Source of the DNA: Chersky-840 sp963848335
GTDB taxonomy: Bacteria; Actinomycetota; Acidimicrobiia; Acidimicrobiales; UBA8190
Assembly (NCBI GenBank): GCA_963848335.1
Contig: CAWKDD010000006.1
Span: 1 to 64,000 of the forward strand
DNA: 64,000 nucleotides
Direction of reading: 5' to 3'
In this document: positions 1 to 8,320 of the stretch, piece after piece
Position numbering within the stretch: position 1 is the first letter of the stretch
Layout: the number at the start of each line of letters is the position of its first letter
Program-made: the position numbers and the translations under genes
The notes under the pieces: model-generated
The model's input: only the letters and a program-made list of their open reading frames with translations
Databases searched by the model: none
What the model was told of the DNA's origin: nothing

Positions 1-218
1 CGGACCTGAAGAGCTCGGAGCCGTTCGACGAGCGTCGCCCGGGCCTGGATCATCTCGCTTTCGCGTGTGCCAACCACTCTGAGCTAGAGGAGTGGGAGCG
101 CCACCTAAACAAGCTCGGTGTCGCCAACGGCGGAATCGTCGACGCGCCATACGGCTCGGGCTTGTCCTTCCGCGACCCTGACAACATTGCGCTCGAGTTT
201 TTCGCTCCTCCCGGATAG
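1..218 (+). CDS. VOC (glyoxalase/bleomycin-resistance) family protein, 3' end only
   Basis: The reading frame from base 3 to the TAG at 216-218 gives the last 71 residues of a gene that starts before the window. The sequence GLDHLAF, then a tyrosine/glycine-rich turn and SFRDPDNIALEFF, is the usual C-terminal beta-alpha-beta-beta-beta unit of the vicinal-oxygen-chelate fold; the His of DHLAF and the Glu of LEFF are at the metal-ligand positions of that family. Substrate cannot be told from this fragment. No gene follows for about 265 bases. Confidence 0.75.
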   Translation, partial: DLKSSEPFDERRPGLDHLAFACANHSELEEWERHLNKLGVANGGIVDAPYGSGLSFRDPDNIALEFFAPPG

Positions 219-483
219 GCGTGGGGGATATCCACAGCGCATAAATGCCGGTACCGGTCGAGGTCGTGACCTGAGCCGGGCGACCGGAGAGTATCCGGTA
301 TGCGGTTATGCGTGTCCGGCGTACCCACCGGGGCCGGGTGCCGCTTGCGCGCCTCCGAAGCAGCCTCGAGGATCGGCTTGGAACCGCCCCGATAACGCGT
401 ACTATCCGGAAACCCGATTGCACCGCTAGGCAGGCACTTCTCGGAATGGTCCGGAGCAGCTAGCAGGCTGCTGCTCTTGACCC

Positions 484-762
484 TTGAGAATTAAATGTAT
501 TACGCTTATTTCGTGTGGAGATCCACTCCCGGCACGAAGGCATGGGGTACCTGACGAGGACGTCGTGCACGCCTTCGAACACGTCGTGGCGTGGATCGAG
601 CTCGATGACGACCCACCCCGATACCTCGCGCCTGGTCCGAATCGGGCCGGAAACCTCCTGGAGTTGGTCATACTCGACTCCCCCGAGACGGTCCTCGTGA
701 TCCACGCCATGCTCTTGCGACAAACCACACGAGAAGAGCTGTTCGGAAACGAGGGCCGATGA
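484..762 (+). CDS. probable toxin of a type II toxin-antitoxin pair
   Basis: A 92-residue protein with the pattern HGV-x-DEDV-x-HAFEH, then DDDPPRYLAPGP, NLLELVIL and VIHAM. This pattern occurs in small actinobacterial proteins encoded directly before a ribbon-helix-helix protein; they are thought to be RelE/BrnT-like toxins, a family assignment made from memory and not tested here. The stop overlaps the next start by four bases (ATGA), so the two are translationally coupled, with toxin first. The start is uncertain: TTG at 484 is the most upstream in-frame choice, there is no clear ribosome-binding site, and the conserved part only begins near residue 18. No catalytic residue can be named with confidence. 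Confidence 0.6.
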   Translation: MRIKCITLISCGDPLPARRHGVPDEDVVHAFEHVVAWIELDDDPPRYLAPGPNRAGNLLELVILDSPETVLVIHAMLLRQTTREELFGNEGR

Positions 763-1043
763 GCGAGCGGGTCTACGGACACACCAAGAGCGGCAAGCGC
801 ATCGACGACACAACGATCGAGGAGATGGCCGATGAAGCCGAGAGGGGCTACGGCCCGGGCCAGCTCCGGGGGGGGCCAAGGGGCCGCGGCCGCCCACCTC
901 TCGGTGACGCCGCCAAGGCAGTCGAATCGGTGCGTCTGGATCCAGATCTGCGAGACGAAGCGGCCCAGCGGGCCGTCGACGAGGGGGTGACGGTTTCGGA
1001 GATCATCCGGCGAGCCCTGCGCCAATACCTTCGAAGCGCGTGA
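759..1043 (+). CDS. ribbon-helix-helix (CopG-like) antitoxin
   Basis: A 94-residue protein. The last 40 residues read VRLDPDLRDEAAQRAVDEG, then VTVSEIIRRALRQYL, the beta-strand/helix/helix of a CopG/Arc DNA-binding fold. The N-terminal half is polar with a GPRGRGRPP linker and is probably the segment that wraps the partner toxin. It overlaps the upstream gene by four bases. By analogy with other pairs it should neutralise the toxin and repress their shared promoter. An ordinary RHH regulator with a non-toxic partner is the alternative. Confidence 0.72.
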   Translation: MSERVYGHTKSGKRIDDTTIEEMADEAERGYGPGQLRGGPRGRGRPPLGDAAKAVESVRLDPDLRDEAAQRAVDEGVTVSEIIRRALRQYLRSA

Positions 1044-1258
1044 TTGCAGTGTCAGATGAGACCGAGGCACGCTGACCAAGGGTTTCGGTACATTGTTTGT
1101 GTGTGCAATAATGTGGGACTCGAGAGGCGTAGCGTCGGAAATGGCCGCGCACGGGTACAGTGACGGCCCAGGTCAGAGCACTTTGTCGGTAGCCCACCAC
1201 TTACTTACTTCACATCTTTTCCATCACAGCGGGTAGGGAACGGGTGAGGAGGGGTCAC

Positions 1259-1669
1259 ATGCCCGAAGGAACACAGCCGACCCGCATGGCGATTGCACAA
1301 CAGTTCTTGGCACACATCGGACACCGTGACCTTGACCAGGGCATCGAGCTGCTGTCCCCCGATGCGACGGCCCGGGTTCCCGGGAGCCACGCTCTGGCGG
1401 GAACATTCTCTGGCCGAGACGAAATCATAAGGCATCTCATAAACCTGTACGAGCGGACGGGGGGAACGTTCGAGGCCTACAAATGGGATGACTGGATGCT
1501 CGGTGAGCTCCACGTGGCTGCCTTGGCAAGCGTTCACCTCAACACCAAAGGACAGATGTACAAGGGGAGCCATCTCCTCCTCGTACGATTCGATATCCAC
1601 GACAAGATCGACGAAATCACCGTGTTCTTCGAGGACCAGCGATCCTTTGAGAGGCTCCTCGGCCCGTAG
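1259..1669 (+). CDS. SnoaL/NTF2-like fold protein
   Basis: A 136-residue protein. I chose the ATG at 1259 over a GTG five codons upstream because a good ribosome-binding site (GAGGAGG, 1245-1251) lies eight bases before it. The order is an N-terminal helix (AIAQQFLAHIGHRD), a strand with LLSPDATARVPGS, the loop FSGRDEIIRHLINLYERTGG, then strands ending in IDEITVFFEDQ. That is the ketosteroid-isomerase-like cone fold of SnoaL-type proteins. Such proteins may be small isomerases, hydrolases or binding proteins; no catalytic pair can be assigned here. It stands alone, between the toxin-antitoxin pair and a decayed regulator. Confidence 0.6.
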   Translation: MPEGTQPTRMAIAQQFLAHIGHRDLDQGIELLSPDATARVPGSHALAGTFSGRDEIIRHLINLYERTGGTFEAYKWDDWMLGELHVAALASVHLNTKGQMYKGSHLLLVRFDIHDKIDEITVFFEDQRSFERLLGP

Positions 1670-2045
1670 GCACGGGCCGGCATCTCCAGCTTGAAAGACA
1701 TCGGTCGGGATCGGTCGTCCCGAGGCGCCGGCGCTGGCAGTGCGCCCTCGGTAGCTTTCGTCTCACGGTGCGTAGTTCACCAATACTGGGGATTGCCCCC
1801 GAGGAGAACGCCAACAAGCCTGTGCCCGAACCAACGACCTGTCGGAAGACGGGGCAAGCCTGATCCGGGATGCCGAAGGGGAAGCTGCGCAGCCCAACCT
1901 CGCCGTCTTCGGCCTCTGCGACCGAGTAACCGGCACTGGAAAGCACCTGTGCCTAGGTTGAGCGGAGCGCTTCGTCATCATCGACCACTAGCACGTCGAC
2001 GCCGTAGGTTGGCACATGCTGCCACTGCATTTCCGACATCGTCAT
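1617..2045 (-). pseudogene. decayed response-regulator receiver fragment
   Basis: Reading from the ATG at 2045, the protein contains DVLVVDDDEALRST, then an in-frame TAG (1955-1953), then AQVLSSAGYSVAEAEDGEVGL. Together these are the first strand, the acidic pocket and helix 1 to strand 2 of a CheY-like receiver domain, with the stop replacing what is normally a hydrophobic residue. After GEVGL the similarity ends: the phospho-acceptor strand, the conserved Thr and Lys and any output domain are missing, and the frame runs on without meaning to 1617. This is a truncated, interrupted remnant. Its 3' end overlaps the end of the NTF2-like gene, so only about 1870-2045 is recognisable. Confidence 0.6.
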
Positions 2046-2728
2046 AATTCAGGGGTCGACACGCTCCGAGGGCGTCAATCGACGCGTTATCGCGCATGAG
2101 ACGCCGTCGTGCCGCGAGAGTCCACGATCAAGTTGCTCCTCGAGGTCTATCCCTGCGTTGCGTCTGAGTTCGGATGGGCGAAATCGGCCCGCGTAATGCG
2201 ATCGAGCGTCTGCTGGGCAAATCGGGTGCACGCGTCGATGATCATGCCGATGAGAGACATGAGCAGTTCCTTCCCTAGGACGTACGACTCTTGGAAACGG
2301 CGTCGTATGGTCGTACCTGGTCTCTCCGAGGGGACCAGGTACACAGTCTCGGTCCCTGGTCTGTCGGCATCAATGCGTATTTTCACCTGGAGCAACCCGT
2401 CTCGAGGTCGGCGCCGACCCATCATTCGGATGCCCTTTGTCCTCCATAGACTCCCGTTCCCACCGCAGGAAGACCTTCCACAAGCCCCGGGTGGATTTCC
2501 ACATGATTCCTCACAAGGTGAAATCACCCGGGCGGAACCATGTAGGGGCAGGGGATCGATCTGGCCCGGGCGGGGCTGCTGGCCCAGCATCGGCCGGGCC
2601 AGTGCAGATCTCAGCTGGGTCGGTGGACACGAACGAAAGGGGTTGTCCGGGCAGTCTCATACGCCGCGGATGGGAATCGATTTGCGCTTTCCCCTATCGT
2701 TTTGCCAGAACGTAGGGGAGGAGCACAC
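2046..2728. other. poorly assigned stretch before the zinc-finger gene
   Basis: About 680 bases without a convincing gene. It holds one possible minus-strand small gene (2147-2425, listed separately) and a short hairpin-forming motif CAAGGTGAAATCACC at 2514-2528 that recurs exactly at 9088-9102. Overlapping frames exist on both strands but none has domain-like sequence. The region next to the receiver fragment may be further decayed regulator sequence. Confidence 0.4.
2147..2425 (-). CDS. possible small protein of unknown function
   Basis: A 92-residue frame starting at the ATG at 2425, with purine-rich sequence (GGAGGACAAAGGG) 10-20 bases upstream that could serve as a ribosome-binding site. 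The protein has a basic N-terminus (MMGRRRPRDG), a hydrophilic middle and a helical, partly hydrophobic C-terminal half (ELLMSLIGMIIDACTRFAQ). I do not recognise it. It lies upstream of, and on the same strand as, the receiver-domain remnant, so it may be part of the same decayed locus. Chance is a real alternative in this GC-rich sequence. Confidence 0.25.
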   Translation of the reverse strand: MMGRRRPRDGLLQVKIRIDADRPGTETVYLVPSERPGTTIRRRFQESYVLGKELLMSLIGMIIDACTRFAQQTLDRITRADFAHPNSDATQG

Positions 2729-3076
2729 GTGACAAATTCCTTGGATCCAGAGGTTCCGCCTAGCGGGACCGGATGCGTCGAGTGCCTCGAGTCGGGGGGC
2801 TGGTGGCTGCATCTACGCCGGTGCGCGCAGTGCGGCCACATTGGATGTTGCGACAACTCGCCCGAACGCCACGCCACCGCTCATGCGACTTCGTCCGGTC
2901 ACCCTGTCATCCGCAGCTTCGAGCCAGGCGAGGATTGGTTTTGGAATTACCGGACCAGCGAATATTTGGACGGACCTCGCCTGGCCCCCCCCCAGCATCA
3001 TCCCCTCGACCAACCCGTGCCCGGACCGGCCGGACGCGTCCCGTCCAACTGGCAAGACCTCTTGGTGGAATCCTGA
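2729..3076 (+). CDS. UBP-type zinc-finger protein
   Basis: A 115-residue protein starting at GTG 2729, chosen because GGGGAGGAG lies six bases upstream. It has GCVECLESGGWWLHLRRC, AQCGHIGCCD, then spaced histidines (ERHATAHATSSGHP) and GEDWFWNY. This is the Cys/His ligand order of the ZnF-UBP fold, which binds the C-terminal tail of ubiquitin in eukaryotes. In actinobacteria it occurs as a free-standing domain of unknown role, often ending, as here, in a Pro-rich tail with a final W-x-D motif. The bacterial partner is unknown. It converges on the two-component system, 37 bases away. Confidence 0.85.
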   Translation: MTNSLDPEVPPSGTGCVECLESGGWWLHLRRCAQCGHIGCCDNSPERHATAHATSSGHPVIRSFEPGEDWFWNYRTSEYLDGPRLAPPQHHPLDQPVPGPAGRVPSNWQDLLVES

Positions 3077-3113
3077 CGACTTGCGTGAAAGCCTCTGGTG
3101 AAAGAGCTGACGA

Positions 3114-3770
3114 TCACTCCGCTTCGCCCCGGACCAATCGCAGCACACCGGCGCGATCTCGAACATGGAGCTTGCGGATGATTGCAGCGAGGTGAGTGCG
3201 GATCGTCACGTCCGCTACGAAGAGCCGTCGGCCGATCTCAGCTGTCCCGAGGCCATCGTTCAACAGCTCGAGCACCTCCCACTCCCTGGGCGTGAGACGG
3301 GCGCCACCAGGCAGGCGTGCCCGGATGCCCCGGTGCTCGTCTCGGGCCCGGTACTCTTCGGCAAGCCGCTTGACAAGTATGGCCGGGAGGGCAGCCTCAC
3401 CCGCAAGCACCATGCGAAGGACCCCGGGAATTTTGGTCGGGTCATGGCCCTTGAGCACGTAGCCCGACGCTCCGGCGGAGAGTGCTGTCAGCAGATCATC
3501 GTGCTCCGCCGAGACCGTGAGCATCACGATCGAGATCCGTGGTTGCTCGGTTCCGATCACCTCGGCGGCACGTATGCCACTCCCGGGCATGCGGATATCA
3601 AGGAGAGCGACATCGGGCCGTGTCCGGCGCGCCGCATCGATCGCTTTGTCGGCGTCGGGGACGTCGGCGCACACGAGAAAGCCCCCGAGCTCGACCGCTC
3701 GACGCACCAGGGCCCTGGTAGGGGCATGGTCATCGGCAATGAGAACGCTCGGAGCCCGCACTACGGCCAC
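3114..3770 (-). CDS. NarL/FixJ-family response regulator
   Basis: A 218-residue protein. Residues 1-125 form a receiver domain: acidic pair in VLIADDHAPTR, phospho-acceptor Asp58 in ALLDIRMPG, the switch residue in MLTVSAEHDD and Lys107 in GYVLKG. A LuxR-type helix-turn-helix follows from about residue 157 (RLTPREWEVLELLNDGLG, then EIGRRLFVADVTIRTHL). All phosphotransfer residues are present, so it should be active. The start overlaps the end of the upstream histidine kinase by ten bases, marking them as a cognate pair in one operon. The regulon is unknown; the nearby genes give no clear target. Confidence 0.93.
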   Translation of the reverse strand: MAVVRAPSVLIADDHAPTRALVRRAVELGGFLVCADVPDADKAIDAARRTRPDVALLDIRMPGSGIRAAEVIGTEQPRISIVMLTVSAEHDDLLTALSAGASGYVLKGHDPTKIPGVLRMVLAGEAALPAILVKRLAEEYRARDEHRGIRARLPGGARLTPREWEVLELLNDGLGTAEIGRRLFVADVTIRTHLAAIIRKLHVRDRAGVLRLVRGEAE

Positions 3771-5155
3771 AACACTTCGACGGTGGTTCCCCGTCCAGGG
3801 GAAGACCGAACCTCGAGTGATGCCCCGATCGCTTCGGCCCGTTCCTTCATGCTGACGAGCCCGAGTCCGAATCTAACCGTGTGATCGGTGTCGAAGCCCA
3901 CGCCGTTGTCGAGGACCCGGAGCACCGGCGACCCACCGGCTTCGAAAAGGATGTCGATCTGGTTGGCACCTCCATGCCGTACAGCGTTCGTGACCGCCTC
4001 CCGGACGATCCGCACGATCGACTCCCGTTGCAGGGGATCCGTTGCCGTGACGCCAGTACCGGTGTCGACTTCGACGTGGATGTCGACTTCGGCCCCCGAG
4101 ATCGACTCTGCCATCATTTCGAGGTCCACTTCGAAGGGCACTGGTTCGCCCGTTGCGAGAGCGGCGATGGCACGACGGGCCTCTGCCAGTGCCCGCTCGG
4201 CCGTCATCTGCAACTGTTCGTGCCACTCAGGCTGGGCCCGCATGTCGGCCGGAGCATATGTGTGCATGGTGAGCAAAGCGAGCTCCTGGGCCAGGCCATC
4301 GTGGAGGTCAAGGGCGACACCGCGGCGAGTCTCTCTTCGAGTCGATTCGGCGATGCTGGACCAATACGAGACGATCTCAGAGACGGCACCGATCGCCCAA
4401 GTCACGACGGCGGCGGCTCTGAGGAGGTCGCCGGAGCGCAGCGAGCCGGCACCCCGCGCCGGGACGATGGCGTAGCTGATGGCAGCGAATCCACCGAGCA
4501 GGCACCCGGTCGCAATCCAGCCCAGGAACGAATCCGATCGGGCCCCCGCCTGCTTCGAGAGCCCGAAGAAGGCAACGAAGAAGAGCAGGGCGCCAAGGAG
4601 CTGGAGGACTGATGACAGTGACAGGGGCCACAAGTCCTGCCCGGTGTGGCCGTGCGAGGAGATGGGGGCCAGCCACACCAGCAGAGCGATGGCCGCAGCT
4701 CCGATCGATGCGAGCGTGAGAGACTGGAGATAGGCACGAGGTGACGGGCGCGATTCCGCCTCCCTGGGAACGTAGGCCTTGGCGGCTGCCACCAGGAAGA
4801 CAGCGGCCAGCGTCGACGCCACGATCGTTCCCCAGTGCTCGAATCGCTCGCTTACTCCGTTCCCGACCGAGTAGGGCGAGATGATGTCAGGAACGGTGTC
4901 AAAGATGGTATGTACCCAGGCGAGCAGGGCCACGGCACATACGATCGAGAGGTTCCCCACACTGCTTGATCGGTGAAATCTACCGAACGCGAGAAGGGCT
5001 ACTAGCGTCCCGATAAGTGCGACCGCGGTGTCAAGGATCGCTCGTAGCACTGACGCGTGATGGTTGAGGACCCCAGATGGTGCGGCCAGAGCTGCGATCG
5101 TGACCCCGAGGCCGAGGGCGCCAGCCAACCAGCTGCGAAGCGTTATTGGAGTCAT
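3761..5155 (-). CDS. NarL-type sensor histidine kinase, polytopic membrane
   Basis: A 464-residue protein. The first 265 residues hold about eight hydrophobic segments with short loops and no large extracellular domain, so the signal is probably sensed in or at the membrane. The HisKA_3 dimerisation domain follows (ALDLHDGLAQELALL, phospho-acceptor His285), then an HATPase domain with the N-box (REAVTNAVRHGG), DNGVGFD and the GLGLVSMKERAE box. The sequence ends in a strand, GTTVEVLWP. It lies directly upstream of the response regulator with a ten-base overlap and should phosphorylate it. The start is an ATG at the edge of the divergent gap to the next gene. Confidence 0.92.
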   Translation of the reverse strand: MTPITLRSWLAGALGLGVTIAALAAPSGVLNHHASVLRAILDTAVALIGTLVALLAFGRFHRSSSVGNLSIVCAVALLAWVHTIFDTVPDIISPYSVGNGVSERFEHWGTIVASTLAAVFLVAAAKAYVPREAESRPSPRAYLQSLTLASIGAAAIALLVWLAPISSHGHTGQDLWPLSLSSVLQLLGALLFFVAFFGLSKQAGARSDSFLGWIATGCLLGGFAAISYAIVPARGAGSLRSGDLLRAAAVVTWAIGAVSEIVSYWSSIAESTRRETRRGVALDLHDGLAQELALLTMHTYAPADMRAQPEWHEQLQMTAERALAEARRAIAALATGEPVPFEVDLEMMAESISGAEVDIHVEVDTGTGVTATDPLQRESIVRIVREAVTNAVRHGGANQIDILFEAGGSPVLRVLDNGVGFDTDHTVRFGLGLVSMKERAEAIGASLEVRSSPGRGTTVEVLWP

Positions 5156-5401
5156 CGCCTGATATTAAGCGATCCCGATCAATTGAGCGTTGAGACGAAC
5201 CAACGCTTTCGACGTAGACAGCCGCTGGGGCATTACATAGCGTGACGTCGAAGACGCACCCGCTGGTCCGAGCGAACACCCAGGTAGAGAACGGTGGGCC
5301 GGCGCGGCTTCAATGTTTGCTTGATTCGGAAGGAAAGGCTCAGACGCGCCTCGGCCGTTGGAGAACCTGGTCGACGACGAAACGAGGGGACGCTGCACGC
5401 C

Positions 5402-6544
5402 GTGTTGGCCAGAGTCCTGACCGACATCGATTCGCTAGAGCAATTCGCTCCCGGTTGGGACGCGCTAGCAGTCAGCCACCGGCGCCCGCGTTCGGCTCCC
5501 GTGTTCACCTTGGCCTGGTATCGCCACACGCTACCGCCCGGGGCGCAGATCCGGGCCATCGTTGTCACCGACGGCGATTCCGTCGTCGGAGCCGCACCCT
5601 TCTATGTGGTGCGGACGGGATTCGGCTTCTACCAATACAACATGCCTGTGCCGTTGCTCTTCGGAGTCGAGCCGCTGTTTGTCGCAGGTCGCGAGGAGGA
5701 GATTGCAGCCGCAGTGGGTTTAGCCCTGACCCAGGGCCAGCCCGTGCCAGACATGGTGTTCCTCGACTCGTTGCCACAAGGTTCGCCGTGGCCCACCTTT
5801 ATTCGCCAGGGCTGGCCCCGGCCCCAACCGACTCTGGTCACACCCCACTCGTTTCCGTGGCCCCACGTGCATTTGGGGGATGGGGGGTTCGACGCATGGC
5901 TCAAAGGCCGCTCCGGTGATTTTCGGAAGAACTTCAGGTCGAACCACCGAAAGCTGCAAGCCGCCGGTTTCGAGTATCGGGGGTCGATCGACGGCCGAGA
6001 CATCACCGACCGCATACCCGACTTCCGCCGACTCTACGAGGCCCGCCGTGCGAGACGACATGGAGCCGGACCCGCGTTCGACGACGCATTCACGGCGATT
6101 GTCACCGAAGCCGCCAAGACGCTGTCAGGCACGGGACGACTCCGACTGGCCACCATTGAACGACCGGGGGAAGTCATCGCCGCCAACTTGATAGTGAGCG
6201 CTGGAGGACACGCGAGCGGTTGGTACATGGGATTCGCCGATGCCTGGGCACGCCTATCCCCGAGTTTCGTATGCATTGTCCTCTCTATTCAAGATGTCGC
6301 GCAGGGAGGGGGCACAACCTACGACCTCGGTGCCGGCGCATACGCACAGAAGTCCCGGTTCACCGACGATCAGCCAATCTTTGAAAGCTCTCTCCTCGTT
6401 CGCCGAGGCCTCCGCCCGCTCCATACGCCGGTCCAGGTTGTGCCGTTTCACGCTCGCAAAGCCATGGGTCGCTTCCTCGGCCGCCTGAGGAGTCTTTCGA
6501 CTGGTCGACCCGCGGGCGGTCGGAACCGCAACCCTGATGACTAG
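5402..6544 (+). CDS. CelD/BcsL-like GNAT acetyltransferase
   Basis: A 380-residue protein, with two halves of the GNAT fold as in the Acetyltransf_6 (CelD, FemAB-like) family. Near the middle is the basic loop DFRKNFRSNHRKL, and a later segment has AANLIVSAGGHASGWYMGF, followed by a conserved helix with YDLGAGAYAQKSRF. Such enzymes transfer acyl groups to cell-surface polymers or to amino sugars during envelope or polysaccharide synthesis; the acceptor here is unknown. I prefer the GTG at 5402 (purine-rich GAGGGGA about 11 bases upstream) because the residues encoded from 5294 to that point are Arg/Gly-rich and unlike the family. A divergent regulatory gap separates it from the histidine kinase. 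Confidence 0.8.
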   Translation: MLARVLTDIDSLEQFAPGWDALAVSHRRPRSAPVFTLAWYRHTLPPGAQIRAIVVTDGDSVVGAAPFYVVRTGFGFYQYNMPVPLLFGVEPLFVAGREEEIAAAVGLALTQGQPVPDMVFLDSLPQGSPWPTFIRQGWPRPQPTLVTPHSFPWPHVHLGDGGFDAWLKGRSGDFRKNFRSNHRKLQAAGFEYRGSIDGRDITDRIPDFRRLYEARRARRHGAGPAFDDAFTAIVTEAAKTLSGTGRLRLATIERPGEVIAANLIVSAGGHASGWYMGFADAWARLSPSFVCIVLSIQDVAQGGGTTYDLGAGAYAQKSRFTDDQPIFESSLLVRRGLRPLHTPVQVVPFHARKAMGRFLGRLRSLSTGRPAGGRNRNPDD

Positions 6545-6656
6545 ATACTCTTCGATCAGCCATGTGGTGGGAGCACTTCGCCACTGTGAACAGGACGTGA
6601 AGAATGCCACCGTGCGCGGACCAACCACATAACCGGCTGTGGCGGGTGTGTTGTCC

Positions 6657-7796
6657 ATGACACCGAGAAGCCGCTTTCAGCTCGGTGCGTCACGGGTGGG
6701 TGTAAAGCTCAGATCTCCCGCCGGCAGGCGGGCACTTGCCGATGCTGCTCTTATCTGGATGGGTGGGGCCCTGCGCGCAAGACTGGTGACGCCACCGACG
6801 GCGCTCGAGCAACTCGAAGCTTCGACAAACGTCCAGAATTGGCTGACCAGACAGGGCGTGCGAGTCATGGTCACCCTCGGGATTCCTGATCTGATCGCCG
6901 CCGGGATAACGGACTTGGACGAACTGGCTACACGTGTCGGTGCCAACCGAGATGCGTTGTTCCGGTTGTCGCGGCATCTAACGAATCGTGGTGTATTCAC
7001 TCAGCCCACTTCTTCCACGCTGAAGCTGACGGCAGTGGGCGAGTTGCTTCGATCCGACGATCCAAGCGGCCGGCATCTCTATTTTCAACAAACCGGGGTT
7101 GTGGCGCGGTTCGAATCTGCTCTAGAAGGAATGATGCACTCCGTACTCACGGGACAGCCGGCCTATTCACACATCCACGGTCAAGGGCTATGGCAGCAGA
7201 TGACAACAGACCCGATCCTGAAGGCATCTCTGGATGCGGACATGAACAGCCATGCCAAGGAGCTCGGCCCGGCACTCGTCGAGAACTATGACTGGCAGGA
7301 CGTCTCGCGTATCGCCGACGTCGGGGGAGGGAGTGGAGAGCTTCTACGGATCATCTTGGCTCATCTCCGCGATGCAACAGGAACCGTCATCGAGTTCGCC
7401 GACGCGGCTCGGCGCGCGCAATCCACAATGGAGGGTACTGGATTTGCTGATCGCTGCGAGGTATTCGAGGCCGATTTCCTCGAGACTGTTCCCCCCGGAG
7501 CAGATACCTATCTACTCAGTTGGATCTTGCATGATTGGGACGACGAGCACGCGGTGACGATACTTCGGCACTGTCGTGCTGCCGCCGGTGCGCAAGGGCG
7601 AATATTGGTGATCGAAAAGCCATACGATCTCGCCGGGGACTCCGCTCTGGACATTCGCATGCTGGTTTTCTTCGGCGGTCGCGAGCGCACCTCTCAGGAG
7701 TACGAGGCGCTCGCCTCCCAGAGCGGGCTCCGAGTCGAGTCTTGGACTCCTCTCGTGTCGGGCTTTTCTGTGATGGACTGCCGGACTACTGGCTGA
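6657..7796 (+). CDS. SAM-dependent O-methyltransferase (class I, methyltransf_2 type)
   Basis: A 379-residue protein from the ATG at 6657; a GTG at 6639 is also possible. The N-terminal half holds a winged-helix dimerisation region (VMVTLGIPDLIAAGITDLDE, later RHLTNRGVFTQ). The SAM site is IADVGGGSGELLRIIL, followed by the acidic loop and SWILHDWDDEHAVTIL, where the His-Asp pair sits at the usual catalytic position. Plant and bacterial enzymes of this shape methylate hydroxyl groups of phenols, polyketides or carotenoid-like products. It follows the CelD-like acetyltransferase on the same strand by 112 bases, so the two may decorate the same product; that is inference. Confidence 0.85.
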   Translation: MTPRSRFQLGASRVGVKLRSPAGRRALADAALIWMGGALRARLVTPPTALEQLEASTNVQNWLTRQGVRVMVTLGIPDLIAAGITDLDELATRVGANRDALFRLSRHLTNRGVFTQPTSSTLKLTAVGELLRSDDPSGRHLYFQQTGVVARFESALEGMMHSVLTGQPAYSHIHGQGLWQQMTTDPILKASLDADMNSHAKELGPALVENYDWQDVSRIADVGGGSGELLRIILAHLRDATGTVIEFADAARRAQSTMEGTGFADRCEVFEADFLETVPPGADTYLLSWILHDWDDEHAVTILRHCRAAAGAQGRILVIEKPYDLAGDSALDIRMLVFFGGRERTSQEYEALASQSGLRVESWTPLVSGFSVMDCRTTG

Positions 7797-7912
7797 CGGG
7801 ACCAACGAATTCGGGCGTCTCGGATGCCCTTGAGTATCAGGCGAATCGCCAACATCCTTAGACGCAAGAGAAGCACTTTCGGCTGTTGCGCTCTTGTTCG
7901 AGGAAGAACCAT

Positions 7913-7998
7913 TGGTGGACGGGGAAAGGATTCGAACCTTCGTAGGCAATGCCGGCAGATCTACAGTCTGCTCCCTTTGTCCGCTCGGGCACCCGTCC
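7913..7998 (-). tRNA. tRNA-Tyr (anticodon GUA)
   Basis: An 86-base class II tRNA. The acceptor arms GGACGGG and CCCGTCC pair fully, and the D-arm reads GCCCGAGCGGACAAAGGG. The anticodon arm GCAGA-CTGTAGA-TCTGC carries GTA, a long variable arm follows, and the T-arm has TTCGAAT. The 3' ACCA is encoded. Both the long variable arm and the anticodon fit tyrosine. No other tRNA is near it. It is the only structural RNA gene I can support in the window. Confidence 0.96.
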
Positions 7999-8238
7999 CA
8001 GAGGCGGGACTGTAGGGCAACGCCCCGCGCCGTGTCATCTGGAACGGGCAGAAAATGTCCATTTCGATCGTCGAACCGAATAAGACGACTCCTCGAGGGC
8101 CCCGAGTGTTGAGACAAATCAACGCGTCCTTGTCACGGGTTGTCGGCACGGCCGCGAACGATGGGGACTGGTTGAGCGCTCGCATGTCCCCGGCCTTCGT
8201 ATCAAGGTCTAAATGCGGCCCGACGTAGCACCCGAAAC

Positions 8239-8275
8239 GAGTGAGACCCCACCCGCTTTGGGTGGGGTCTCACTC
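8239..8275. terminator. strong bidirectional hairpin terminator
   Basis: Bases 8239-8254 and 8260-8275 form a perfect 16-bp stem, rich in G and C, around the five-base loop GCTTT. It sits 46 bases beyond the stop of the minus-strand secreted-protein gene (8321-8782), the position expected for its terminator. A T-tract is weak on both sides, as is common in high-GC actinobacteria. Confidence 0.85.
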
Positions 8276-8320
8276 CACAACTCTTTGCTCGAGGACGGAA
8301 TCGGCGCCGTCGCTTTCGAC

